Positions 22,225-33,847 of a stretch of DNA of 64,000 bases are shown here, piece by piece. Under the pieces are notes generated by a model. The model ran no database searches. It worked only from the letters and a program-made list of their open reading frames with translations, and was not told the DNA's origin. The position numbers and the translations under genes were made by a program. The DNA comes from Dichotomocladium elegans (taxonomy: Eukaryota; Mucoromycota; Mucoromycetes; Mucorales; Lichtheimiaceae), in the NCBI GenBank assembly GCA_025716815.1, contig JAIXMN010000023.1, positions 124,001 to 188,000 on the forward strand, written 5' to 3'. Within the stretch, counting starts at the first letter, position 1, and each line of letters opens with the position of its first letter.

Positions 22225-24493
22225 ATGAAAATGCATCTCGAGGAGAGGGATTCCGATGGCTACGAAAGCGATGCTTTTGAGACAGCAGATGAAGCCAGCA
22301 TCCATTCCAATGATGGGATCTTCTTTACAGACGAGCCTATTGTGATGGATGTCGCGGTCGCAGAGACATTGAGACAATGGCAAGAACGCAATGTGAACCG
22401 AAAGAAAGGGACTTCCACCTTTACTTCCGCAGGTCTTTTGAAATATTGGATACGCAACCACGATGAAGAGGTTAAACGGACAGCCAACGCGTTGTGGCAT
22501 GGTGCGTTTGTCCCGCCCACAGGCGTTCTATCCTATCTGGCCAAACCGTAAGTGTGTGTGTGTCTGTCCGGGGGGGAGGAGGTTTACGATTTCTTCCTCT
22601 GTAAGGCTTATGATTTATCGTGCATTGGTTGCACACACGCAACCACTAAAAAGAAATCCATTTCATCGCGCGGTGCTTCGATGCTACTTTGAGCATTTTG
22701 ATTTTAACGACCAGCGTTTAGATAATGCATTCAGGTACACCAATAATAAAAAGACCCCCACCACCATTACCCGGCTCGTGATTTTAATTTTTGTGGCCTT
22801 AGACAAATATGCGCAAAAGTCTACATCAAGGCTAGACCGGTAGAGCTGGATCGGGTTCTATATGAATTTGCACGCCACTACTGGGCATCCAATCTTCATG
22901 AGATTTTTGGAAGTACAGGTAAATGATTGCAAATAAGACAGCGGACCCCTCAACCCCCCCCCCATCCGAGCGTACACACAAGCTAACGTTCATACCTCTC
23001 TCTCTTCTTACGTACTCATTTACTGATCTCTCTTTTTCAATAGAAATCGTATACGTGATAACAGGATCGCTCGTTTCATTGGCTCTCCCGGATGATGGAC
23101 CATCATCACTTGGTAATTATTGCCGGGACACAATGGCACTTGTCAAGGCACACGAGTCAACCGCAAACATTTCCATCTTGGCCTGCGGTGGAGTGGAGGC
23201 CTGGAGAATTCGGATGACGGGTTACTTGGAGGTAATAAATAAATAACCTGTCTGATTCCAAACAAACATCTCCTTTTGCTTTTAGGAATTCTATATATCA
23301 ACAAAACGAAACCAAATCATCTTTGCGGGGCCGCATGATCCCGACGCTTTGGGCAATTCTACCATAAGAGGCAAGCTACAGTGTGTAATGCAGATTATGG
23401 AGGCGTTGCTGGTTGGTTATTCTAAAAAGTGTTATTTATTTAGTACGCTCTTTTAGTCAACATAACCTTAAACTCGATGTAACGTGTAAAGCAAAAGGGA
23501 TGGGGTGAGAGATCCAAACGCAACAACAGACAACTGATTTGGCGCCGGCCGTGGGTTTTTTTTTTGTTTTGTTTTTTGATCTCCGTATGCTAGTCCACAT
23601 CCTCTAACCGACGGCTAAGTACGAGCTGGACCAGTATACGCAGGAAAGACGTGCATCATGAGAAAATGGGGCCGACAAAACAGGGACCTCTTGCATGCAA
23701 AAGCGCAAAAGAGGATATCCTTGGCGAGGCCTGGAAACCATGCTGGGTAATCATCGACCGCGGTTCTCTCGTCATATATATCCAGTCTGTGCGAGCTAAT
23801 CAGCCGCGGCTGTGTCGAGATTCAGTAACCGGAAAATCATCACCAGCCATAGATTATCTGCACCAGAAAGGAAATCTGTCAGCCAATCCGTATCAGAACA
23901 GCATCCTTTACCTGGGTCATGCATTGGCACAGTCGGTAGATAGATCCATTTTCTGCCTGACGCTGGCCAACCGTACAAGCTATCTTTTTGACTGCGGTAC
24001 AGAAGAGAATGCGTTCGAGTGGATGAGCCATTGCAACCTCTGGGCTGCTCGAGAAAGCAAGATACCACTCCACATAGAAATCTCGTGTGATTTGCATACG
24101 ACTTTCCACGCGCCTCCCCCGCCTGCGGGTGCGAGCGTGCTTGGCCCAGAAGAGCAACGAGATGCTATCAAGAACCGTATTGCCTTGCTCTGCTCTGTAT
24201 ATGACCAGCACCAGGAGTTGTACAGCTCAGTTAAGTTCCCCAGATATTTCAGCGAATGACTCACCTGCTGACCCAATGTTACTCCGATACAACCCACTTT
24301 TCTGATGAATATATGCATATATATTTATATATAGCTTCCACAGAACCACGGTGAAGTCATCAACAATTGGCGCCTCAAGAAGGAATACCTCGCATACGAA
24401 ATTAAAAAATACATAGCTTATGAAGATAGCCTCGATGAGACGGAAAGCAAATACCGCCTATCAAGAGATGAACGCACATCTTTATCGTCATAG
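22225..24493 (+). CDS. Sec7-PH domain protein, EFA6/Yel1-type Arf GEF homologue
   Basis: Seven exons (22225-22547, 22606-22734, 22803-22918, 23044-23231, 23286-23384, 23594-24229, 24335-24493) give 549 residues in one frame. Residues about 50-270 form a Sec7 domain (ALWHGAFVPPTGVLSYLAKP, VLRCYFEHFDFNDQRLDNAFR, LDRVLYEFARHYWASN). A PH domain follows (KQGPLACKSAKEDIL, AWKPCWVIIDRGSLVIYI, ending SHCNLWAARES). The C-terminal helix LPQNHGEVINNWRLKKEYLAYEIKKYIAYEDSL is the coiled tail of EFA6/PSD and Yel1 proteins, which act on Arf GTPases at the plasma membrane. In place of the LPGEAQKIDR catalytic loop the protein has IKARPVELDR, without the glutamic finger. Exon 5's donor is the least certain site. 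Confidence 0.82.
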
Positions 24494-24650
24494 ATAGCCA
24501 ATGAGATGTTGCAACTGTCAAATGCCGGGAAACAAGCCATGGCTACACCCACGTGATAAGATGATCATGTATATACATTTATAAAGCTACCTTTCTTCCC
24601 GCCCCCCCTTTCTTGTTTTCATTTTGTGCTGCTTTTTCCCTTTTCCCATA

Positions 24651-25699
24651 ATGAATTCTTCTTCGTCACCTATCCTTTCAGAGCAGGTTTTTGGCTCCAG
24701 CAAAAGATTGCAATTTATCAAAGATACAATGTCCATCAAATCCTTACTCGACTCGAACGGGGATGATACCAGCATTCGTTTCCTTCCCAAGCGAAGGTGG
24801 ACAGAGGTGCCAGCAGAGGACGATCGGTCAGCAAAGATGCGCAAAACCACACGAAGTCGACTATCGCCCTCCGAAAATCCCATGACGACTGTTACGTGTT
24901 TACATGCAGCCGTCGCACAGAAATCGTACGGGTCCGAGAAACGTTTCCTTTGCCCCCCACCTGTGGTCATCGTTAGAGGCTTGCAACTGGCAGAAACGCA
25001 TTTGTCGATGGCGATTATGTGCGAGAACGGTGAGCGGCCGCTCGAACAGCGGACGCTTTTCGATGAAAATATGAGCGGCAGCTTCAAGTTCCTCCACGTC
25101 ACAGGCACCGCCAAAGCGAAGCAGTTCAGCCTGCGAGTGTCTCTCTCGAGTTCGCACCAGCAGATGCAGCAGCAGCAGCAACAACAACAGCAGATGCAGC
25201 AGCAACAACAACAGCAGCAGCCCTATGCCACCTTTCTTTCGAACCCGATCTCCATCATCTCTAAACCGTCCAAAAAGACCGCCAAGGCACGCAACGTCTC
25301 AGCCTGTATTCTCTCAGACGCACCCATCTCGCTCTTCAACCGCATCAATTCTCAGACCGTCCGCACAAAGTACCTCACCTCGGACGGGAAAAAAGGACTC
25401 TGTGCCAAGAATGGGACCTGGTCGCCTTTCGACATTGTCCTGGTCCGGCCGCCTTACATGCCCTGCGCGATGCCAGTCACCTATGGCACAGAAATCATCC
25501 TCAGGGACACCAACACCGGCGTCGAGTCCCCGCCCGTCGTCCTGCGTAAGGTCGACAAGGGGCGGATTACACAAGCGTTCGGGCCAATCTCGCAAATGCA
25601 AAAGGTGGCGCTTCAGCTGGCCTCGTCGATCGGACAGGAGCGGCCGCTCTATCTTTGCGCACACAACACGCACGAGAATGAGACACACAGCGCAGTATT

Positions 25700-25733
<34 letters not shown>

Positions 25734-26303
25734 ATATCCGTATCATCCTCATCTTGTGCCCCTATCGAGTTCTTGCCTAGCAAAATTATTCAGCCCGACA
25801 ACAAGATCGAACTCGCCTATGAGGCCGTTGACGACTATCTGTTCTGGACGATTGTCGGGATCAGCAAGTTCGAGTACAGCTTCCATGACGCCTCCCTATC
25901 GAAACAACACACACAAAGCCGCAGCTATCCCGTCTCCACCATCTCGCCCTTCCCCATCCTCTCATCCGTCCAGTATAATCCAGAGAGCAGCATCCTCAAC
26001 CTCTTTGGCCAGCATCTGCTGCATCTCGAGGTCTGGCTCGGCTCACACGGCCCACTTGTATCTCGTCTCGTCAATTCCCAGGCGGAACAGCCCGGCTCGT
26101 CTCGCCAAAGCAACCATGTCTCTGTCGAGGTCCCGCGTCACCTGCTATCCCCCCAGACAATCCCTCTCTTCTTCGTTCGCCCGGAGACAGAGATCACCTA
26201 CCACTCCGGCAAGGCCCTCCAGTTCCTACAGATCGCCAAGGACGACGGCACCACGCAACGGATATGGACCGTCAGGCTCAATAATTGGTCCATATCGGAA
26301 TGA
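24651..26303 (+). CDS. CSL-family DNA-binding protein (CBF1/Su(H)/LAG-1 type)
   Basis: A single uninterrupted exon of 550 residues from ATG 24651; an open TTG-started extension from 24624 is discounted. The N-terminal Rel-like DNA-binding part has TCLHAAVAQKSYGSEKRFLCPPP. The beta-trefoil part has SKPSKKTAKARNVSACILSD, LFNRINSQTVRTKYL and a downstream SPFDIVLV block, all diagnostic of CSL. The C-terminal Ig-like region follows (FFVRPETEITY...). Fungi lack Notch, so their CSL proteins act in adhesion, cell cycle and development. Two low-complexity insertions stand out: a Gln/Met run (about 25160-25220) and a Ser run from a TCA repeat (25696-25732). Confidence 0.93.
25696..25732 (+). repeat. 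(TCA)n repeat encoding a Ser run in the CSL gene
   Basis: About twelve TCA codons in frame give a poly-Ser loop in the CSL protein between the beta-trefoil core and the C-terminal domain. Such repeats change length easily. Confidence 0.8.
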
Positions 26304-29300
26304 TTCATTCTCGTTCGGGGTAGCTGATTGGCTGGGGGGGGAAGAAAAGGTGCAACGTTTCAGCTAGGATTCCACACTCACATACACACAACCCACACCA
26401 CCCCCTCCAAAAAAAAAATAAAACCTCCGCGGATTGGGAAGAGAGGGGTGGGAACGTTTTCTTTCTATATGAAACTATTTATACCAAAAGCCTGGCAAAA
26501 AAAAGTATTATGCAAGCAATTGCTGCTAGACAACGCTATAATCCACTATCACTCCCATCGCTTAGGGTGCAGTCCGATGAGGTGGGGGGGGGAAAACGGT
26601 TACTTTACGTTACTAGGTGGATGGGCGTCCTCCCAAGTTCACCGATACTGCGTGGCACTGTACTACTTTAATTTTCAGTCAAGTTTGCGCCATGCGATCA
26701 TGGATACCACGCCATCAAAATTTAGTATTTGCGGTTCAATGGAGGGCAATTTATGCGTGTAATAAGCCGAGCGGTTTGCGTATGCGCAGATGAAAAAAAT
26801 TACTTGCAAGTTTCAAACTTTATTTGACAACTTGCAAGGAAATATCGTGAATGCTGCTGCATACGTCGCCGGCTTTGTAGTTATTACCCCGGTCAAAGAA
26901 CCATACGGCCTGTTTTCTTTTCTTTCCCCCCCCTCCTTATGCCATGTCCCCTCACCCCCCGCCCCAGCAGGGCCCATCATCATGGTTAACGCAAAGACGT
27001 TCATCTGTTGTCATAAATTCTCCAACCTCATAAAAGGCCGCATCGGAATCTCAAGTCCTTTGCAAGCTGATAATGCATATAAAGTCGTCGTATCGGTCGA
27101 CTCAGAACCCTAATATAGACATACTATCATTTCTCTACATGCTTTTTGTTGGAGAGAAAGGAGATTGCAGAGAAGACGGCTTAACATGACCATCAGCATA
27201 GGTATTTACGATGGTCTACTGTACTGCGATCGTTGGAGTTGGTTGGTGTGGATCAGGGCAAGGAAGGAAAGCAGAAGAGAACTGGAGCCCTACTCTATTT
27301 TTTCATTCCCCTTTTTTGAAGACAGGCATATCAGACTTGGCAGTTCTTGCATCCAACTTGACTGCGAAAAATAAAGTGAAAGTGCGATACGCGACTGTAT
27401 CTGACACTTCCCGACACATATGCGATGGATAATGAGGTGAATTTGGCTGGCGAGCACACAGAGTTACTAAGGTACAACGCAGGTGAGCCCTTGTGGACGT
27501 TTAGGTCACGCTCACCGTTTTGTGTTTGCGGTGTAGAGTAGATTGGATAAACAGAGATATAAAGAGAGAGGACAATGTACCTGAGAAATAATGTGCTCTT
27601 GAGAGCGTTGTCGTTGGATCGTAAAACAACTCTTTGAATACAGCAACCGCGTCGGTATGCAGAATGTGTCAGCCTTGGTTGGATACAATGACATCTACTG
27701 GGTATGAGCCTGAACAGCTTCCTGGTATCGTTACAATGTCGAATCATGTGGAGTTATTTAATGTGTCCATACCGCTCTTGCGCAGTCGCCAATTTTTCGT
27801 AGAAGAGTACCAACTATCCGTTATGCTTAGATCCTATCAAAGGCACCATCCCATTGCTAATTCGACTATGGTCTTGAAGATGTTGGGATAAACATGGTGC
27901 AAGTGACATAAGTGGAAACGGTGTTAAATACCATATTTCGCATTTGAGTATTTAGGCAACAAGATGCCATTGATCAAGGCAGGAATCGACTACTTTTTTT
28001 CACCATTGGATATACTACGATCGATTCGAGTGATTTGGAGTAGGCGGCAACGCACGATTGCGACAGAGCAATTGCATTCTGTATGCGATTACAACATCCT
28101 AGCATGTTCTGCAAGGAATAAGGGTGCAAGGTACATCTTTGGCAACAGAAGGAAAAGGAGGCTGTTTTTCACACGCGAATGATGTGCACATGGCCTTGAC
28201 CGATCTGTTGCTGTTCGTCTACTCATCCAGCGACACCATATGGGTCGATGCGTAATTGTAATACGCATCCATACATCTTGCTAGTACTGCGATAGCAGAA
28301 ACAATGGCACATACGCACGTACGCATACAAAAACATTGAACGGTTCCTTGTATAGTATTTGCTCCATCACAATGGTTGAATATTGAAAGATATTTGGTGT
28401 ACAAGAAGGCGGTTTTCTTGATAAAAAGTCCGTGCGCAGGACGTTTTTAGTACGCAAGGCCCTTATTTTCTGCTACAGCAACGTTTTTATATAACGCAAA
28501 GTATAGACGCATAAGGACGCACTGCAGACATACCACTTTGGACTATTTTCAGTTAACGTGAACAAATTCAGAAAGACTTGTATATGGCTTCTATTGACAC
28601 TCTAATATCAGAAGCGCTGAGAAATTCGTCTGGGTCTTCATTTAAGTACATAGATGAATTCCCATACAATCGCTGTACATTCTTCGCCCAGGGCAATGAA
28701 ATTAATTACGCACTACTAAAGAAAATACGAGCTAAAGGACATACACCACATTTATTTAGTCGTAATTCCATTAAAGATTCGTCGTTCTCTTTTTTCTTTT
28801 ATCACCTCATCCATGTAATTTGCAAAGAGTGCTATTTATAGGAAAGCGATCATGTATGATAATCACGAGAGGGAATGGACGGTGGCATTATCCTTAAAAA
28901 ACAGTATTCCTATGGTGAGATTTTATTTTAATAGCTCATACATGTACATGTATGTGTACATATGTTGGACGGTCTCTCTCTTATTTACTCTGCCTCGCAA
29001 CATAGATCAGAGGAATATCACACATTCCTCGATTACCCAACACTTCTATAAGATCGACGGAGAAAAACGTCGACTCTATTTTGATATGCAACAGCGGTTG
29101 CCGTCAGTACACACATTGCAACACCTGTATATAGCCATTGCTAAAAGCATCTCCTCTTGTATACCTGCGCGGTCAACTCTAATTTTGCCGGCTGAAAGTT
29201 GCGTTTGCTTGTGACAAATCATGAGAACCGCAGCCATCGGGGATGTTCAACGTACGTACATGCCAGATATGAACCATCGACGAAAATAAAACGGTGACTT

Positions 29301-30915
29301 CGATGATGATGGTACTCTATGGCAAGAACCAATTCATGTACGCCGCTGAGTTTCCCCAACCATTCAAATACGATACATATGCATCTCGATGATCCTTGTC
29401 CGTTAATAGTACTGAACTTTCCACCACAGAGACGTACATAATACCGAGCAAATGAAAAACAAATCGAAATTGATAGATTTATTCGGCATTCCACGTCCTA
29501 CTGTATGTAAAACACATGTGTCTTGACACGTCCATGACTGCATTAATAATCCACGGAGTGTGTGTGTGTGTGTGTGCCTGCGTGTCAGCCCAAGAGATGC
29601 TGGTTAAGCAGGGCACTAGCAAAAGCCGTGGGTGACATTAATAGCTAGCGCCATGTACCACGTTGCGTATCGATTTTCCTTTCACTGAAGAATACCAATT
29701 GACGGTTTCTCGTGTGCAAAGGTGCTTGGTTCCTGGTGAGGGGCGATAGATAGAGAAAATAGATGACATTGTTCGGAACCTGATTATGAAGCAGTTCTGG
29801 ATTGCAGGTTCAATTTTCTCCAAAACAACAAAACAGTAGTTTTACGTATGGGCAAAAGATTTGATACATCTCTCCCAAGAGAAATATCGCGGCAAAGAGC
29901 TTGCATCCTCACCACCCCCACATACAGAATTGACCTTCCAAGAAAGCAGTCGTACACAGTCAGATGGAAAAGATCCTTTGTTAAATGACAACCAATCTTC
30001 TTTTATCTAAAATTTTGAGTATGTTAGACCTGTCCTCGTGCCGTCCACCCTACATTACTTGTCCTTTGCATTCAACTTTATTATCCTGGGCTTCTCCTCT
30101 GGTTTTTCGTCTGCTTTTACCGTTAACGCGGGACACGCTTGAATAACGAGTGCGATTGGTTATGAATGAGCTAGGCAAGTAAAATAGGATGCGCGGATAG
30201 CGGCTGGTCACTGTGATCCATGTGATCGCCGCTTCACGCTGCAACGCACAATATGGAGTGGCAGGAGATATCCATGACCGACAAACCACATTGTTTTATT
30301 TTTTCCTTGAGGAGCCTGAACTACCAAGATGAAAATCACCACCTCCCATTGACATGCTCCGAGGAAGGGAATCTCTGCAGTGGTTACCGTACGGACAATA
30401 CAAAAGACAAAAGCAATCTTGGGGAGGGGGAGAACAACTTTCGGTATTGTAACTAGTCAGTCAATATAATATGAGATCCTTGCCAGATATACGGTGAAGA
30501 AGAAGTGGAGACAGCAGACGAACCAAAAGTCGCAAGCAAGGAAAGCCGTTCAATGGACAGTATCTCAGGTTCCGTTCAGACTGCAACAGGTTAAGATGGG
30601 TAGAAAGGGGGCATAATCTGGCAATACGGAATGGAGGATACCTCTCAATGGCAATATCTGGATGGCGGTTGCGCGGATCCATGGATTAAGGGCGTTTCTG
30701 TTATGTGTAGAAAGCCTTTTGTTAATTGATAAGACACCCGCTTAATGATACATGGTTATGCGATGTGTTTGTATTCGTGCGACGCCATTTTGGGTGTAGA
30801 GTAATAAAATAGACTGCGGAGAATATGTTCGAGCTATCTTAACTCTTTGTCTTTTTCCCTTTTTTTTTTAACCCTTCTTCCTTTTTTTTTTTTATTATTA
30901 TTTTTACTCGACATT
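26304..30915. other. 4.6-kb gene-poor region
   Basis: No gene with a recognised domain is seen on either strand. Open frames stay under about 145 codons and show no family motif. The best coding-like stretch is 28584-28841 (+), about 86 codons starting MASIDTLISEALRNS, with further open sequence at 28852-29214. I could not join them with in-phase splice sites. A (GT)8 tract lies near 29560. ACTTGCAAGT, a 10-bp palindrome, occurs near 26800, and CTTGCAAG recurs about 30 bases later. The region may hold decayed sequence, a fast-evolving gene or a non-coding RNA; nothing decides between these. Confidence 0.5.
29560..29577. repeat. (GT)n microsatellite
   Basis: About eight GT units in the gene-poor region. 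Confidence 0.7.
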
Positions 30916-31613
30916 ATGAGTGATACTGAGCGATCTGGCGCTGTCGATGACGATCTTTCGCTGCCCAAAGGCAAGCTATCTACACACATCACTTTTCTTC
31001 TTCTCGTCCAGGTTGACGATCATGTCTCCGTCATGTCACTAACACGAATACACAGCCACTGTACAGAAGCTGATCAATGAAATGATGCCCAATGAAATCG
31101 TGTGTGCCAAAGATACTCGCGATCTTCTCATTGATGCTTGCGTAGGTAAGATTGGCGAAAGCGGAACAAAGAGAGAAAAACGGAATGCGGCAGATCATGG
31201 TTACCAACGAACATCGATTTTAGAATTTATCCATCTGATTGCATCTGAAGCCAACGAGATTTGCGAGAAGGAAAACAAAAAGACGATTGCGGGCGAACAT
31301 GTGGTTGCAGCTCTCCAAGCACTCGGATTTGACGACTATGTGGAAGAAGTGGATGAGGTGTACAAGGAGCATAAGAAACAACAAAAGGTGCGATTAAGGA
31401 AGACGTATCTTTTCTCCTTTCCCTATCTCTCCCTGTGCGTGTGTGCAGATAAGAGATAGGTGGATTACTCATGCCGCGAGGATGATTTTTTAGGAACGCG
31501 ATCGAAAGAGCACCCGACTAGAAAATACAGGCATTGCAGAAGAGGAATTGTTAAGGCAACAAGAATTGCTTTTTGCACAATCAAGGCTCAAGTTTGAAGC
31601 ACAGCAACCATAG
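30916..31613 (+). CDS. Negative cofactor 2 beta (DR1), histone-fold transcription regulator
   Basis: Four exons (30916-30970, 31056-31145, 31224-31387, 31494-31613) give 142 residues. NC2-beta pairs with NC2-alpha through a histone fold and binds TBP on DNA, blocking TFIIA and TFIIB. The histone fold is complete: LPKATVQKLINEMMP, ICAKDTRDLLIDACVEFIHLIASEANEIC (Val for Ile at its start), KKTIAGEHVVAALQALGF, then DYVEEVDEVYKEHKK. The Gln/Glu-rich tail is as in fungal orthologues. The first intron begins GCAAGC rather than GT, a strong GC-AG type donor (AAAG then GCAAGC). A T-rich tract precedes the start. Confidence 0.95.
30971..31055 (+). other. GC-AG intron in the DR1 gene
   Basis: The donor is AAAG followed by GCAAGC, the acceptor ACACAG. 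It joins LPKA to TVQKLINE in phase 1, exactly restoring the conserved first helix. No in-frame GT alternative exists. Confidence 0.85.
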
Positions 31614-31665
31614 CTAACTGCCCCCCCCCGCAACCCAGATTCATACACACCACCCGCTCTTTCGT

Positions 31666-31701
<36 letters not shown>

Positions 31702-31933
31702 TCCCCCCTTTTTTCCAACCCACTATCAGCATCATCAGCATCAAAAATTCTTTCAAAAAGAAAATAACGTAGGCTCTTGCCTTTTTAATGCTAATCTGAT
31801 CATATTATGTCGCGCAAACTTGGGCTGCTGGAAGAGTAAAGGTGGGTACAGATAATACAGTATTTAAGGTAATATTTGACATTGTCAGATTTGCATGGAG
31901 TACAATGTACGTTCGGACGTGCGAATACATCCT
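31614..31933. other. Convergent intergenic region with (TC)n
   Basis: The 3' flanks of DR1 (+) and gamma-glutamyltranspeptidase (-). It contains a C9 run and a (CT)n tract at about 31669-31697. No gene seen. Confidence 0.5.
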
Positions 31934-33810
31934 TCAATAAGCTGCGGCAATGCCGAACTTTCGAGGATCGCTAACAGCATGTACACTTTGATTAGGCATA
32001 CGCATGACTGCTTGAACTGCAGTGCCTGTTTGATTCAAAGAAAGCAAAAAAGTCTGGACGGCCGCGGCAAAGGCCGGGGGAAGAGGACTGTGGTTAATAT
32101 CTCTGATTCAAAACAAAAGAGAAATAGAGAGGAAAGGGAACCTGAACTTGTCCTCCTTACCTGATGACCTCGGCTTTCTAATTCTTCAGATATCTTTGTA
32201 TTGAATGTGGGCTCAGTGAGGACAAGGTTCGGCAAAAGTTGATGGTGATATCTGGGTGCCTCGACGGCCTCATACAAGTTATGGCCAAAATCAATTACAT
32301 TCAAGAGTACCTATCCCCCCTCCATGATATATGAGATGCCGTTGAGACAGAAATAGAAAGATAGTCCTTCTCACATTAAGCGTGGATGTGGGGATAGCAG
32401 AGCCACCCGATGCGCCGACGGCCAGTTCAAACTCGCCATTCTGTTCCACAATGGTTGGCGTGATCGATGAAAGAGGCCGCTTGCCAGGTGCTAACATATC
32501 CAACATCAGCTCTCTTTATAGTTGGGAATTTTTCGTTTCCTCTTCGATGGCTATCGGCTCACTTACCTGCATAATTGTACTTGCTAGGATACAAACCAAA
32601 TGCATTGGGTTTCCTGGATATATATATAACGTGCGCTATGATATTCAGTCGCTCTTCTCTTGAGAAACCCCTTTTTTTCCACACGTTGAGAGCTATACCC
32701 TGGGATCGAAAAGTCATCCATTTCGTCATTGAGAATCACGCCCGTCACAGGATCCATGAAGCGTGCCCCAAACAGCAGGTTGACTGTCGATGTCAGGGCT
32801 ACTGCACCGTTCTCTTCGTCCACAACCGACAGGTGCATGGTACCGTGGTTTTCGATATGGTCAAACTTGGGGCCATAGTAGAGGGGATCATGAGTAGCAT
32901 CCTATATCAAGGTCAGCGACAATCGATGCCCACACACGTGTCCCTCCCAAGCTTTTTACATCAGAGATATTCTGTCGAGTATGCGCTGCCCATTCTTTGG
33001 ATAGAATCTCATTGATCCTATCCCAATTCAGGGTATAATCCGGATCGCCGAACTCTGTGCGGACGGCATACCCATACTTCAACGCCTCAATGATCCGGTG
33101 TGCATTCAGACCCGTGTAACCCTTTATGGCCAGATTGTACTGCTCAAGCAGGTTGAGCACGGCGATGATCAGCGGCCCACTCGTGGGTGTCGTGCACGTT
33201 GTCACTTTGCGGCCATGGTAATACGTCGAGACGGCCGGTCGAATGAGGGCCCTGTAGTTCGCCATGTCGTCGATGGTCATGATGCCACCTGCTGCTCGGG
33301 TTGCGTTCACAAGACTTTCGGCAAGTTCACCCTTTCATCATGTGAATATAAGGGACTCTCCCAAAACAAAAGAAAGAAGGACAAGAACGTACAATATAGA
33401 ATGCATCAGCGCCCTCGCGAGCCACCTTTTCCAAAGTCTTTGCCAGCTGGGTACGGCGGATGATGTCGCCTTCCGCAGCCAACGTGCCGTTCGGTGCAAA
33501 CACCTCGACCCAGTCCGGTAGTCCCATGAGCCAACTCTCGGCAGCCTGATTTCACAAAAGTAGAGAGATGAGCTTTTCTTCGGACATCCCGGATGTGTTT
33601 AGGTTTGGGTGTATGTCTCCGACCTTGAGGCGTTTCTCTAGCAACTTTGTTGTTTTGAAACCATCGCGGGCTATCCGGATAGCGGGTTCAAAAAGCATTG
33701 CCCAGGGAAGCTTACCGTGCCTATACATCGATTTCCAAAACGTGCCCAGGCACCCCACACATTCGACGGGATGTGTGTATCAGCAGATGCCAGAATCCGA
33801 CGGGATTCAA

Positions 33811-33847
<37 letters not shown>

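Noticed and set aside
23369..23380. A GC-AG donor (AGAG|GCAAGC) in the Sec7-PH gene
   Set aside because: Its phase does not match any acceptor leading into the PH-domain exon; a GT donor at 23385 gives a phase-0 join.
25225..26367. 380-codon frame rich in Ser/Pro/Arg overlapping the CSL gene
   Set aside because: It is a +1 frame of the CSL coding sequence, with composition from codon-position bias and repeats only.
28578..29214. A spliced gene from the two coding-like stretches
   Set aside because: No donor and acceptor pair joins the frames in phase, and there is no domain; kept only as a note on the region.
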